Origin: CALMEH01 sp964548225
GTDB lineage: Bacteria > Acidobacteriota > Blastocatellia > Pyrinomonadales > Pyrinomonadaceae
Length of the DNA stretch: 26,665 nt
Direction of reading: 5' to 3'
NCBI GenBank assembly: GCA_964548225.1
Contig: CAZJQP010000073.1
Span: 1-26,665 of the forward strand
The notes below the pieces were generated by a model that saw only the letters and a list, made by a program, of their open reading frames with translations, was not told the DNA's origin and did not search any database. The first letter of the stretch is position 1. The number at the start of each line of letters is the position of its first letter. The position numbers were made by a program, and so were the translations under genes. Shown here in pieces: positions 13,487 to 21,347 of this stretch.

Positions 13487-13926
13487 CTGCGGAAAAAATT
13501 CTGCATTAAACTTCGACATTCTTCTGCTAAAACTCCGGCTTCGATTTCGATTCGATGGTTTAATTTTTCGTTATTACAGATGCGAAAGTGCGTTTCGACC
13601 GCACCGAAGCGTTCATCTTTTGCGCCATAAACTAAGCGTTTTACACGCGCATTGACGAGCGCACCGGCGCACATCGCGCAAGGTTCGATGGTCGTGTAAA
13701 TTGTTGAATTCAAAAGCCGATAATTGCCGATTTTAGCAGCGGCTTCGCGCAAAACTAAAATTTCGGCGTGTGCCGTCGGGTCGCTTAAAGTTATCGTGCG
13801 GTTTCCGGCGATTGATAAAAGTTCGCCGTTTTCATCAATCAAACACGCGCCGATTGGCACTTCGCCGGCAATTTCGGCTTCGCGGGCGGCTTCGATTGCA
13901 CGGTTCATCCAAAAAATATCGTCCAT
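13465..13926 (-). CDS. tadA: tRNA-specific adenosine deaminase
   Basis: The 153-residue zinc deaminase has the CDA-family motifs: TAHAE (zinc ligand His53, catalytic Glu55) and EPCAMC (Cys83, Cys86), plus the TadA-typical MNRAIEAAREAE N-terminus and ARVKRLVYGAKDERFGAVET. It converts A34 of tRNA-Arg(ACG) to inosine. The last residues, RRRRKPAR, are encoded by the right arm of a dispersed palindrome, so the natural C-terminus has probably been replaced by repeat sequence; this tail lies outside the catalytic core. Downstream on the same strand are the two serine tRNAs and SRP RNA. A GGA about 11 bases upstream may serve as ribosome-binding site. Confidence 0.96.
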   Translation of the reverse strand: MDDIFWMNRAIEAAREAEIAGEVPIGACLIDENGELLSIAGNRTITLSDPTAHAEILVLREAAAKIGNYRLLNSTIYTTIEPCAMCAGALVNARVKRLVYGAKDERFGAVETHFRICNNEKLNHRIEIEAGVLAEECRSLMQNFFRRRRKPAR

Positions 13927-14030
13927 AAAACAAAAAATTCCTTGCAGAAAAAGCGTAAAGTGCTAGAATTAAAAAAGCAAACGTATTTTGCGCTCCGGCG
14001 TTTGCAAACAGCTTCATTTTTTTATGCTTT

Positions 14031-14966
14031 ATGAGAGATTCGTTTCGTCTTGCCGATGATACCGTCGAAGACGATATACATTTAAGCCAACTCCCGCCGT
14101 CATTTCATTCACTTGCCGAAGAAGTTCGCGCACGAAGCAATAAGCCTAAAACAACACCGCTTTCAATTCCGCAGAAACTTTCGCTTTCGGAATTTAATAC
14201 GGCGATGGTTCATTTTTATCGCGGCGAAGTGCAACGCTCAAATGTTTGGCGAAGCCGGTTGGACGCAACGACGAATTGGGCAGTTATCACGGCTGGCGCA
14301 ACGCTTTCGTTTGTTTTCAGTTCGTCAGACAATCCGCATTTTGCGATTCCGATTAACTCGATTTTGGTTTCGATTTTTCTCTTTATGGAAGCGCGTCGTT
14401 ATCGTTATTACGAAGTTTGGGCAAATCGCGTCAGAGTTTTGGAAACCGGATATTTCGCGCCGATGTTGTCGCATCGAACGATTCCGCCGGACAAAGAATG
14501 GGCGGATCACATCTCGGCGGATTTGCTCAATCCGCATTTTACGATCAGTGAATGGGAAGCCATCGGACGCAGACTTCGGAGCAATTATTTGTGGATTTTT
14601 ATTTTGCTGGCTTTAAGCTGGGCATTAAAAGTTTATATTCATCCTTTTCCGATTGCCGCCGCGCCGGCAGATTCAAAAATCAGTGCGATTGATATTTTTA
14701 TGCAACGCGCTTCGGTGGGATTAGTTCCGGGTGAACTTGTAATTTTAGTTGGTGCAATTTTCAATGCCGTGATATTTTTCTTCGCCTTGGGAACTTTAAA
14801 GCTCAGGAATGCTTCAAGTGAAGTTCAGCCGCTTGAAAATTTTGAATGGCATCCGCTTCAACAAGTTTCCGATTGGGCTGAAAACAGTTTGAAAAAAAGA
14901 AACACAATTCGCCGCACGAAAAAAGCTCGACAACGTATTCGCTCGATTCACAAAACCGAATCCTAA
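14031..14966 (+). CDS. DUF2270 family integral membrane protein
   Basis: The 311-residue protein matches the DUF2270 pattern. The conserved block HFYRGEVQRSNVWRSRLDATTNWAVITAGATLSFVFSS leads into the first membrane helix. The block FMEARRYRYYEVWANRVRVLETGYFAPML follows the second. Two more hydrophobic helices follow at about residues 185-205 (YLWIFILLALSWALKVYI) and 235-260 (LVILVGAIFNAVIFFFAL). Both termini are charged and likely cytoplasmic. The function of the family is unknown. No Shine-Dalgarno sequence is evident; the chosen ATG gives the full family domain. It ends in a terminator-like stem shared with the convergent corA. Confidence 0.88.
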   Translation: MRDSFRLADDTVEDDIHLSQLPPSFHSLAEEVRARSNKPKTTPLSIPQKLSLSEFNTAMVHFYRGEVQRSNVWRSRLDATTNWAVITAGATLSFVFSSSDNPHFAIPINSILVSIFLFMEARRYRYYEVWANRVRVLETGYFAPMLSHRTIPPDKEWADHISADLLNPHFTISEWEAIGRRLRSNYLWIFILLALSWALKVYIHPFPIAAAPADSKISAIDIFMQRASVGLVPGELVILVGAIFNAVIFFFALGTLKLRNASSEVQPLENFEWHPLQQVSDWAENSLKKRNTIRRTKKARQRIRSIHKTES

Positions 14967-14982
14967 AGCGAGTGAGATGTTT

Positions 14983-15049
14983 AAAGTGAGCAATGAGAAA
15001 GTTGTATTGAAATAAAAGCTGTTCGTTTTTACTTCTCATTTCTCACTTT
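14983..15049. terminator. Inverted repeat between convergent genes, possible two-way terminator
   Basis: AAAGTGAGCAATGAGAAAG (14983-15001) pairs, with one or two mismatches, with CTTCTCATTTCTCACTTT (15032-15049). A T-run follows on the plus strand. The right arm covers the corA stop codon. The stem is A/T-rich, so termination strength is uncertain. Confidence 0.55.
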
Positions 15050-16047
15050 TTACCTTCAAAAAGCCAACCTTTGCGCCAAAAATAAATTAACAAACCGAGT
15101 GCAACTAAAAACATCAAGCCGAGTGTGAGAAAATAGCCGTTTTGCGATTTCAGTTCCGGCATATTTTCAAAATTCATTCCGTAAATTCCGGCAATCAACG
15201 ATAAGGGCAACATAATTGTCGAAATAATCGTCATTACCTTCATTACATCATTGGTTTTGTTTGCCGTAACTGAAAAATGGATGTCAAACAGCCCTGAAAC
15301 AAGGTCTTTGTAGCTTTCGGCTAAATCGGAAATTCTCAGCAGATGGTCATAAACATCGCGGTAAAAGGGAAGAATATTATCGGGAATTTGATCAAATTCG
15401 CCGTGTGAAATTCGATAAAGCACATCTAATTGGCGCGACGAAATACGTTTTAGACGCGCAACTGCACGGCGTAAATCCATAATTTCTTCCAAAATCTCGT
15501 TGTTACCTTTTTTCATCAAAAAAACGCGATCTTCCAAACCGTTAATCGCCGCATCGAAATCGTCAACAATCGGCATATACAAATCAACGAGATAATCCAG
15601 AATCTGATGCAAAAGATAAGCCGCGCCGCGTTTGCAGGCATATGGTGTAGCACGAATTTGTTGTTTAACTTTTTTGATGCTCCGAAATCTTTCCGTGTGA
15701 AACGTAACGACAAAATTACTACCCAAAAAACCGTCCATTTCCTTCGTTACGAAATTTGACGAACTTGTTTCTTCGGGTTTTACGCCGTGCAGAATAAAAA
15801 ACAAATAATCGGGAAATACTTCGATTTTCGGCTGATTTCTGGTTTCTACGCAGTCTTCAATCGTCAGATGATGAAATTTAAAGACATTCTGCAAAACAGG
15901 TTTCACTTCGGATATTTGTTCGGGCGTTTCGCATAAAAAATCAACCCAAACTACATTGTTTTCATCGTCTAAAAGTTCCGGCAAATCCGCCGCCGTAAAA
16001 TCTTCTTCGATTTTGTTCGAATTGTTTCGATAAACAAAAATTTCCAT
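15043..16047 (-). CDS. corA: CorA-family magnesium/divalent cation channel
   Basis: The 334-residue protein has the normal CorA length and topology. It has a large soluble N-terminal alpha/beta funnel domain, then a first membrane helix ending in the diagnostic YGMNF motif (Gly290-Met291-Asn292), which forms the selectivity filter. After the short external loop ENMPELKSQN comes a second helix (GYFLTLGLMFLVALGLLIYFW) and a basic C-terminus, RKGWLFEGKK. CorA pentamers carry Mg2+ (and Co2+ or Ni2+) into the cell. It is divergent from serA, with a promoter-bearing 120-bp gap between them. No Mg-sensing leader is recognisable. Confidence 0.95.
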   Translation of the reverse strand: MEIFVYRNNSNKIEEDFTAADLPELLDDENNVVWVDFLCETPEQISEVKPVLQNVFKFHHLTIEDCVETRNQPKIEVFPDYLFFILHGVKPEETSSSNFVTKEMDGFLGSNFVVTFHTERFRSIKKVKQQIRATPYACKRGAAYLLHQILDYLVDLYMPIVDDFDAAINGLEDRVFLMKKGNNEILEEIMDLRRAVARLKRISSRQLDVLYRISHGEFDQIPDNILPFYRDVYDHLLRISDLAESYKDLVSGLFDIHFSVTANKTNDVMKVMTIISTIMLPLSLIAGIYGMNFENMPELKSQNGYFLTLGLMFLVALGLLIYFWRKGWLFEGKK

Positions 16048-16062
16048 CGGTTTGTTTGTGGC

Positions 16063-16164
16063 TAGTCGTTCATTGTTAGTTGTATTTTCGCCTTTGTCGG
16101 CATTTTCGCTTAATGCTAAGATAAATCAAAAGTTAAAGTTTTACCACTAACAACGAACAACTAA
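16063..16164. repeat. Imperfect inverted repeat in the corA-serA divergent gap
   Basis: TAGTCGTTCATTGTTAGTTG (16063-16082) pairs, with a few mismatches, with CCACTAACAACGAACAACTAA read in reverse (16144-16164). The loop contains the serA promoter, so neither mRNA would contain both arms. As DNA it could be a matched pair of regulator sites or another dispersed palindrome. Confidence 0.6.
16094..16122 (+). promoter_or_regulatory. Promoter of serA
   Basis: TTGTCG (16094-16099), a 17-base spacer and an extended -10 TGCTAAGAT (TAAGAT at 16117-16122) form a good sigma-70-type promoter. Transcription would start near 16129, giving a leader of about 40 bases before the serA ATG. Confidence 0.65.
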
Positions 16165-16169
16165 TCAAT

Positions 16170-17747
16170 ATGAAAGTTTTTGTCGCCGATGACGTAAATG
16201 ACTCGAAACTTGCGCCGCTCCGAGAAGCGGGAATCGAAGTAGTTAAAGAAACAAAACTTCCGCCCGAAGAATTAGCCAAAAGAATCAAAGATGCTGACGG
16301 CGTAATTGTCCGCAGTGCGACAAAAATTACTGCTGATTTGATGGACGCTGGCGAAAAATTGCGCGTCATCGGACGTGCCGGAGTCGGCGTTGATAATATT
16401 GATGTCAAAGCCGCAACACAGCGCGGAATCGTTGTGATGAACGCGCCCGACGGCAACACGATTACGACTGCCGAACATTCGATTGCGTTGCTCGTTTCGA
16501 TGGCGCGGAATGTTCCGCAAGCGCATTTGAAACTTCAAAACGGCGTTTGGGACAAGAAAAGTTTTGTCGGCGTTGAATTAAACGGCAAAACGCTCGGCGT
16601 TATCGGTTTGGGCAGAATCGGCAAGCATGTTGCGAAGATTGCGAAAGGTTTCGGAATGAAAATTTTCGCATTTGATCCGTTCGTTTCGCCCGAACAAGCA
16701 AAAGAATTCGGCTTTGAACTCGGAAGTTTGGACGAAGTTTTCGCAAATGCAGATTTTTTGACGATTCACACGCCTGTTACGGACGAAACGCGAAATATTA
16801 TCGGCAGAGATGCGTTTGCAAAGATGAAAAAAGGCGTTCGTGTCGTAAATTGTGCGCGTGGCGGATTGGTTGATGAAGTCGCACTTCTCGAAGCAATCGA
16901 AAACGGCACGGTTGCGGCGGCGGCTTTGGACGTTTTTTCGTCTGAACCTTTGGATGAAAACTCGCCGCTTCTCAAAAATCCGAACATTATCACAACTCCG
17001 CATCTCGGCGCATCAACGACCGAAGCGCAAGAAGGCGTTGCGCTGACAGTTGCCGAACAAATGCGCGATTTTCTGCTTTCGGGCGAATTGCGAAATGCGG
17101 TGAACGCCCCAAGTTTAGCGGCAAGCGAACTCGAAGCGTTTCAACCGTTCATTGATTTGGCGGAAAAACTCGGACGTTTTCAAGCGCAAATTATGAATGA
17201 ATCGCCGATTTCGGAAGTGAAGTTAGAATTTATGGGCGAACTCGCCGACAAAGACGCTTCGCCCGTTACCCGCGCATTTCTCGCCGGACTTTTGAAAGAC
17301 GTTTCCGCCCGCGTCAACGTCGTCAACGCGATGCACATCGCCGAAGAACGCGGCATCAAAATCACGACCAGCTACACCCAATCAAAACGCACCAACACCG
17401 ATATAAAAACCAATGTTTCATCATCGCAAGGCGCACAATCCGCTTCGGGAATGGTTTTCGCAAACGGCGAAGGACGCATCACCGAAATCGGCAACTTCTC
17501 CATCGAAGCCGTCCCCGCCGGATTTATGCTTCTCACCAAAAACCAAGACGTGCCCGGCGTTATCGGCAAAATCGGCACACTTTTAGGCGAAGCCCAAGTA
17601 AATATTTCCCGCTTCTATCTCGGCAGAGAAGCCAAAGGCGGCGAAGCCTTAGCCGTCATCGAAGTTGATTCGGCAATAGATGAAAAAGTCTTAGAAGATT
17701 TACGCAACATCGAAGCTGTAAATGTTGCGCGGCAAGTGAAATTGTAA
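16170..17747 (+). CDS. serA: D-3-phosphoglycerate dehydrogenase
   Basis: The 525-residue product catalyses the NAD-dependent oxidation of 3-phosphoglycerate, the first step of serine synthesis. It is the long, type-I form. The N-terminal substrate domain and the NAD-binding domain (LGVIGLGRIGKHVAK) are followed by catalytic-region motifs VNCARGGLVDE (Arg) and TTPHLGAST (His), with an intervening Glu in the SSEPLDEN region. From about residue 320 there is an allosteric substrate-binding (ASB) domain (NAVNAPSL onwards). The C-terminal 75 residues are an ACT domain (PAGFMLLTKNQDVPGVIGKIGTLLGEAQVNISRFYLGR), usually a serine-feedback site. No other serine-pathway gene is adjacent. A 21-bp repeat array begins 22 bases after the stop. 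Confidence 0.97.
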   Translation: MKVFVADDVNDSKLAPLREAGIEVVKETKLPPEELAKRIKDADGVIVRSATKITADLMDAGEKLRVIGRAGVGVDNIDVKAATQRGIVVMNAPDGNTITTAEHSIALLVSMARNVPQAHLKLQNGVWDKKSFVGVELNGKTLGVIGLGRIGKHVAKIAKGFGMKIFAFDPFVSPEQAKEFGFELGSLDEVFANADFLTIHTPVTDETRNIIGRDAFAKMKKGVRVVNCARGGLVDEVALLEAIENGTVAAAALDVFSSEPLDENSPLLKNPNIITTPHLGASTTEAQEGVALTVAEQMRDFLLSGELRNAVNAPSLAASELEAFQPFIDLAEKLGRFQAQIMNESPISEVKLEFMGELADKDASPVTRAFLAGLLKDVSARVNVVNAMHIAEERGIKITTSYTQSKRTNTDIKTNVSSSQGAQSASGMVFANGEGRITEIGNFSIEAVPAGFMLLTKNQDVPGVIGKIGTLLGEAQVNISRFYLGREAKGGEALAVIEVDSAIDEKVLEDLRNIEAVNVARQVKL

Positions 17748-17769
17748 GATTTTTAATTGAAACTCTCTT

Positions 17770-18042
17770 TGCAAGCATTGGGAACGAGGGGCGAACGGTT
17801 CGGCACGCCTTCCCAATCATTCGGCGCATCTGCCGAATGATTGGGAACATCTTCCGAACGATTCGGCAGACCTTCTCGATGATTCGGCAGATGTTCCCAA
17901 TGATTCGGCACACGGTTCCAATGATTCGGCACACGGTTCCAATCGTTCGTCCCGAAGTTCCAATGATTCGGCAGACCTTCCGAATCATTCGGCATAGAGT
18001 TCCAATGATTCGGCACACGGGGCGAACGATTCGGCAGACCTG
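17770..18042. repeat. 21-bp tandem array 2 (13 units, core CCRAAYSRTTCGG)
   Basis: The 273 bases divide into thirteen 21-base units with no insertion or deletion, starting at 17770, 17791, 17812 and so on to 18022. Most contain a near-palindromic 13-mer such as CCGAATGATTCGG or CCAATGATTCGGC, followed by a variable tail (CACACGGT, CAGACCTT, CATAGAGT). The unit at 17833 carries one core half in altered form (GATTGGGAACATCTT). The array fills the whole gap between serA and the ABC gene and ends 11 bases before that gene's ATG, leaving no room for a normal promoter outside the repeats. Confidence 0.95.
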
Positions 18043-18053
18043 AAAAATTGTTT

Positions 18054-18965
18054 ATGAGTGAGCAAAATACGACATTGCAGGTTGAAAACGTAACCAAACG
18101 CTTCGGCGAATTTACGGCGGTTGAGGATTTGAGTTTTGATGTAAAAGCCGGACGAGTTTTTGGTTTTCTCGGTCCGAATGGTGCGGGGAAAACGACGACA
18201 ATTCGGATGATTGTCGGCATAACCGCGCCGGATGAAGGAGAAATCAGGCTTTTCGGTGAGAAAAAACCTAGTGAAATTCAAGATCGCATCGGTTATTTGC
18301 CCGAAGAACGCGGACTTTATAAAAAAATGAAGGTGCAGGAACAGCTTCGATATTTTGCCGCGCTCAAAGGGGTGGCGCAAAAAGATATTGATTCGCGGAT
18401 TGATTTCTGGTTGGAACGGATGAAGCTCGCCGATTGGAAAAAGAAGAAAACTACCGATTTATCAAAAGGAATGTCTCAAAAGATTCAGTTTATTGCAACG
18501 GTTTTGCACGACCCTGATTTACTTGTTTTGGACGAACCTTTTTCGGGGCTTGACCCTGTTAATGTCGAATTTTTAATCGAAGTCGTCGCCGAACTCAAGG
18601 CGCTAAAAAAGACGATTATTTTTTCGACGCATCTGATGGAAACCGCCGAAAGATTGTGCGATGACATAATTTTAATTAACAAATCACGCAAAATCTTGGG
18701 CGGAAGTCTGCGCGAAGTTAAAGAAAGTTTCGGTAAAAATCTGATTGCGTTGCGTTGCGTCGGCGGCGAAAAGGTGTTGGAAGACAAAACTTTAGTCGCA
18801 AATTTGGTTGAACACGCCGACGAAAAAGAATTAGTTTTAACCGAAAATGCCGACGCGCAGGTTTTATTGAAAAAATTGATTGAATCGGGCGCAACGATTT
18901 CTAAATTCGAGAAAATCGAGCCGAGTTTGAATGATATTTTTATTGCGGAAGTTGGTAAAATGTAA
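18054..18965 (+). CDS. ABC transporter ATP-binding protein (NatA-like)
   Basis: The 303-residue product is the ATPase of an ABC-2-type exporter. It has Walker A GPNGAGKTTT, a signature LSKGMSQK, Walker B with the catalytic glutamate (LLVLDEPFSGLDP) and the switch histidine (FSTHLMETAE). After about residue 220 there is a C-terminal extension of the DUF4162 type. The ATG at 18054 is preferred to a TTG two codons upstream. No clear Shine-Dalgarno sequence is present because the 21-bp array runs almost to the start. The permease partner begins 35 bases after the stop. The pair resembles the NatAB sodium efflux system, but the true substrate is not evident. Confidence 0.93.
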   Translation: MSEQNTTLQVENVTKRFGEFTAVEDLSFDVKAGRVFGFLGPNGAGKTTTIRMIVGITAPDEGEIRLFGEKKPSEIQDRIGYLPEERGLYKKMKVQEQLRYFAALKGVAQKDIDSRIDFWLERMKLADWKKKKTTDLSKGMSQKIQFIATVLHDPDLLVLDEPFSGLDPVNVEFLIEVVAELKALKKTIIFSTHLMETAERLCDDIILINKSRKILGGSLREVKESFGKNLIALRCVGGEKVLEDKTLVANLVEHADEKELVLTENADAQVLLKKLIESGATISKFEKIEPSLNDIFIAEVGKM

Positions 18966-19000
18966 ATGTTTGTGTCGCCTTTAGTGGCTTTTGATGAAAA

Positions 19001-20353
19001 ATGCGTAAATTTTTAGCAGTTGTAAAACACGAATATAAAAAAATCGTTCTAAAATGGTCGTTTTTGATCGGGACTTTGTTGTTTCCGCTTTTGGCGGCGG
19101 GATTTGCGATTGTGCCGGCGATTATTTTTTCAATTAAGGGCGAACCGATGCGAATTGCCGTAGTTGATACGGCGGGAAAAATTGCGCCGCGTTTGAAGGA
19201 AAATCTTTCGGCGGAAAAAATGCGCGAACGTGCCGACCAAGCTCTCAAAGATTCTTTAACCAACATCACGCCCAACCAAGAAGAAAAAATGAAGCGCGAT
19301 ATGGCGCAATTTCAAGACAGTTTTAACTTTGTGGAATTTAATTTTGCAAACAAAACCGCCGAACAAATCCGCGCCGAACTCGTCGAAAATATCAAAAATA
19401 ATAAACTTGATGCGTATCTGATTATTCCCGCAAATTACGGTGATGAAACGGCAAAATATGAATTCTTTTCGCGCAAATCGGGCGATTTTATCATCAATCA
19501 AACTTTGCGCGACGCGCTCGACACTTCCGTCCGTTCACAGCGTCTTGCAGATGCGAATATCAGCGAAGAACAACTGAAAAATCTGAGTCGAAAAGTAAAT
19601 TGGGAAGTCAAAAAGATTGATGAAAAAGGCGCGGAAAAAGATGACGCGGGCGGTTTTTGGGCAGGTTTTATCATTGCTTTTATGATTTATCTGAACTTGG
19701 CAATTTACGGACAAGTCGTAATGTCGGCGGTGGTCGAAGAAAAGGAAACGCGCATTGCCGAAATTTTGTTTTCGTCCGCGAAACCTTTTGAATTATTGAT
19801 GGGCAAACTCGTCGGCGTGGCTTTGGGCGGTTTGACGCAGTTTGCAATTTGGGTAAGTTCGGCGGCGGTTGTTGTCGCGCTTGTTGTGCCGATAATTTCT
19901 GCAAGCGGTTTCGATGTGCCGATTCCGGCGATTTCACCGCTGACGGTTGTTTATTTTATGATTTATTTTCTGCTCGGTTTTTTCCTTTATGCCTCGATTT
20001 TTGCATTAATCGGCTCGATGGTTACAACCGTTCAAGAAGGCGGACAATTTTCGTTTTTGCCGATAATGCTGATGCTTTCGGGGTTTTATTTCAGCTTTGC
20101 GGCTGTCCGCGATCCGAATTCCGCGCTTTCGTTTTGGTCTTCGATTTTGCCGTTTGTCGCGCCGATGACGATGCCCGTCAGAATTATGACGGAAATGCCT
20201 CCGTTCTGGCAGATTTTGCTTTCGATTGCGCTCAACAGTTTGACGATTGCCGGATTAGTTTGGCTCGCGTCGCGTGTCTATCGTGTCGGAATGCTGATGT
20301 ATGGCAAACGCGCCACAATTCCCGAAGTTTGGAAATGGATTCGGCAAAGCTGA
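19001..20353 (+). CDS. ABC-2 type permease (NatB-like)
   Basis: The 450-residue membrane partner of the preceding ATPase has the NatB layout. A first membrane helix (about residues 22-45, FLIGTLLFPLLAAGFAIVPAIIF) is followed by a large extracytoplasmic loop of about 170 residues rich in charged helices. Then come about five more helices beginning at FWAGFIIAFMIYLNLAIYGQVVMSAVVEEKETRIAEILFSSAKPFELLMGKLVGVALGGLTQF. The EEKE...EILFSS segment is the coupling region conserved in ABC-2 permeases. It probably exports Na+, a drug or a lipid-like compound. It is co-transcribed with the ATPase gene. Confidence 0.92.
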   Translation: MRKFLAVVKHEYKKIVLKWSFLIGTLLFPLLAAGFAIVPAIIFSIKGEPMRIAVVDTAGKIAPRLKENLSAEKMRERADQALKDSLTNITPNQEEKMKRDMAQFQDSFNFVEFNFANKTAEQIRAELVENIKNNKLDAYLIIPANYGDETAKYEFFSRKSGDFIINQTLRDALDTSVRSQRLADANISEEQLKNLSRKVNWEVKKIDEKGAEKDDAGGFWAGFIIAFMIYLNLAIYGQVVMSAVVEEKETRIAEILFSSAKPFELLMGKLVGVALGGLTQFAIWVSSAAVVVALVVPIISASGFDVPIPAISPLTVVYFMIYFLLGFFLYASIFALIGSMVTTVQEGGQFSFLPIMLMLSGFYFSFAAVRDPNSALSFWSSILPFVAPMTMPVRIMTEMPPFWQILLSIALNSLTIAGLVWLASRVYRVGMLMYGKRATIPEVWKWIRQS

Positions 20354-20363
20354 GGCTTCGCAA

Positions 20364-20391
20364 GGTAAAAGGTAAAAGGTAAAAGGTAAAA
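20364..20391. repeat. Four tandem copies of GGTAAAA
   Basis: The 7-base word GGTAAAA is repeated four times without error, six bases before the GTG start of the CYTH gene. The words are near the ribosome-binding position, and copy-number changes here could alter translation of that gene (inference). Confidence 0.9.
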
Positions 20392-20397
20392 CTTTAA

Positions 20398-20937
20398 GTG
20401 GCGATTGAGATTGAGAAAAAATATCGGCTGACGGACGAGCAAAAGCAGTTTGTTTTGAATGCCTTGAGTGAATTTGGCGCGGAATTTATTCGTGAAGATT
20501 TTGAAGAAAATATTATTTATCGCGGCGGTATTTTGGCGGAAACAGGTGCGGTTTTGCGGGTGCGGAAAACTGAGGACAAGACGATTTTGACTTATAAAAA
20601 GCGTATCCAAAACGAATTTAACATCAAACAGCAAATCGAACACGAAACCGAAGTCGCCAACGCGGACGAACTCGAAAAGATTATTGAGAGTCTTGGGTTT
20701 GTGCGTGTTTTAGTCTATGAAAAACGCCGCAGGACGTGGAATTTTCGCGCTGTCGAAATCGTTTTGGATGAATTGCCTTTTGGTGAATTTATGGAAATCG
20801 AAGGCGCGATTACCGCGATTGCCGAAGCCGAAATGATTCTCGGTTTTGAAGATTTTGAAACCGAACACGCAACTTATCCGGCTTTGACAATGCAATTCGG
20901 CAAAAAAATCGAATCAGTCATCGAAGCGAGATTTTGA
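20398..20937 (+). CDS. CYTH-domain protein (adenylate cyclase class IV / triphosphatase fold)
   Basis: The 179-residue product starts at a GTG and opens with the CYTH signature ExExK (Glu4, Glu6, Lys8 in MAIEIEKKYRL). The alternating charged strands of the tunnel follow: GAVLRVRK, TILTYKKR, HETEV, VYEKRRRTW, IVLDELPFGEFMEIEG. These line a metal-dependent triphosphate-binding tunnel. CYTH proteins may be class IV adenylate cyclases, thiamine triphosphatases or inorganic triphosphatases; sequence alone does not decide. It lies after the ABC permease gene with a 44-base gap. A 21-bp array begins directly after its stop codon. Confidence 0.92.
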   Translation: MAIEIEKKYRLTDEQKQFVLNALSEFGAEFIREDFEENIIYRGGILAETGAVLRVRKTEDKTILTYKKRIQNEFNIKQQIEHETEVANADELEKIIESLGFVRVLVYEKRRRTWNFRAVEIVLDELPFGEFMEIEGAITAIAEAEMILGFEDFETEHATYPALTMQFGKKIESVIEARF

Positions 20938-20940
20938 TGG

Positions 20941-21258
20941 AAATTTATGACCTTTTGACGCAAATTTGACGTTCCGAACCCCAAATTTGACCCCTCGATA
21001 CCCCAAATTTGACGTTCCAAGCCCCAAATTTGAGGTCTCGAACGTCAAATTTGACCCTTGATAACCCCAAATTTGACGTTCGGAACGTCAAATTTGACCC
21101 CTAATAACCCCAAATTTGACGTTCGGAACGTCAAATTTGAGGTCTCAAACCCTAAATTTGGGCGATTGAACCCCAAATTTGGACGTTTGAGCCTTAAATT
21201 TAGGTGATTGAGGTTCAAAGTTTCGTCCCCAAGCCTCAAATTATCAGTCTGCGACGGC
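20941..21258. repeat. 21-bp tandem array 3 (15 units, core CAAATTTG)
   Basis: AAATTT or its variants start at 20941, 20962, 20983, 21005, 21026, 21047, 21069, 21090, 21112, 21133, 21154, 21175, 21196, 21217 and 21238. Twelve... of the steps are mainly 21 bases, and three (to 21005, 21069 and 21112) are 22. A second palindrome, GACGTTC(C/G)GAACGTC-like, lies between AAATTT cores. The final three units are degraded (taggtg, caaagtttcg, caaattatc). The array starts within three bases of the CYTH stop codon and ends about 30 bases before the next promoter. Confidence 0.93.
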
Positions 21259-21287
21259 AATTTTAAGTATAAACTTCAAAAAAAGTC

Positions 21288-21317
21288 TTGTTATCGTGCA
21301 AGCGTAAGCGGTATAAT
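21288..21317 (+). promoter_or_regulatory. Promoter of the AT-rich secreted-protein gene
   Basis: TTGTTA (21288-21293), an 18-base spacer and a perfect TATAAT (21312-21317) form a good sigma-70-type promoter. Transcription would start near 21324, with a ribosome-binding AAGGAG at 21333-21338. Confidence 0.7.
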
Positions 21318-21347
21318 CGTTCTGTTTTCAGAAAGGAGAGTTTTACA

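Noticed and set aside
17656..18220. Heptad-repeat ORFs across array 2 (RIIGTVC..., NHWNRVP..., MIRHTVP...)
   Set aside because: A 21-bp repeat without stop codons is open in several frames on both strands by arithmetic alone; no start signals, and at least three frames are equally open.
21045..21260. Minus-strand repeat ORF across array 3 (RPNLGFN...)
   Set aside because: Same cause as in array 2, and the 22-bp units would shift the frame.
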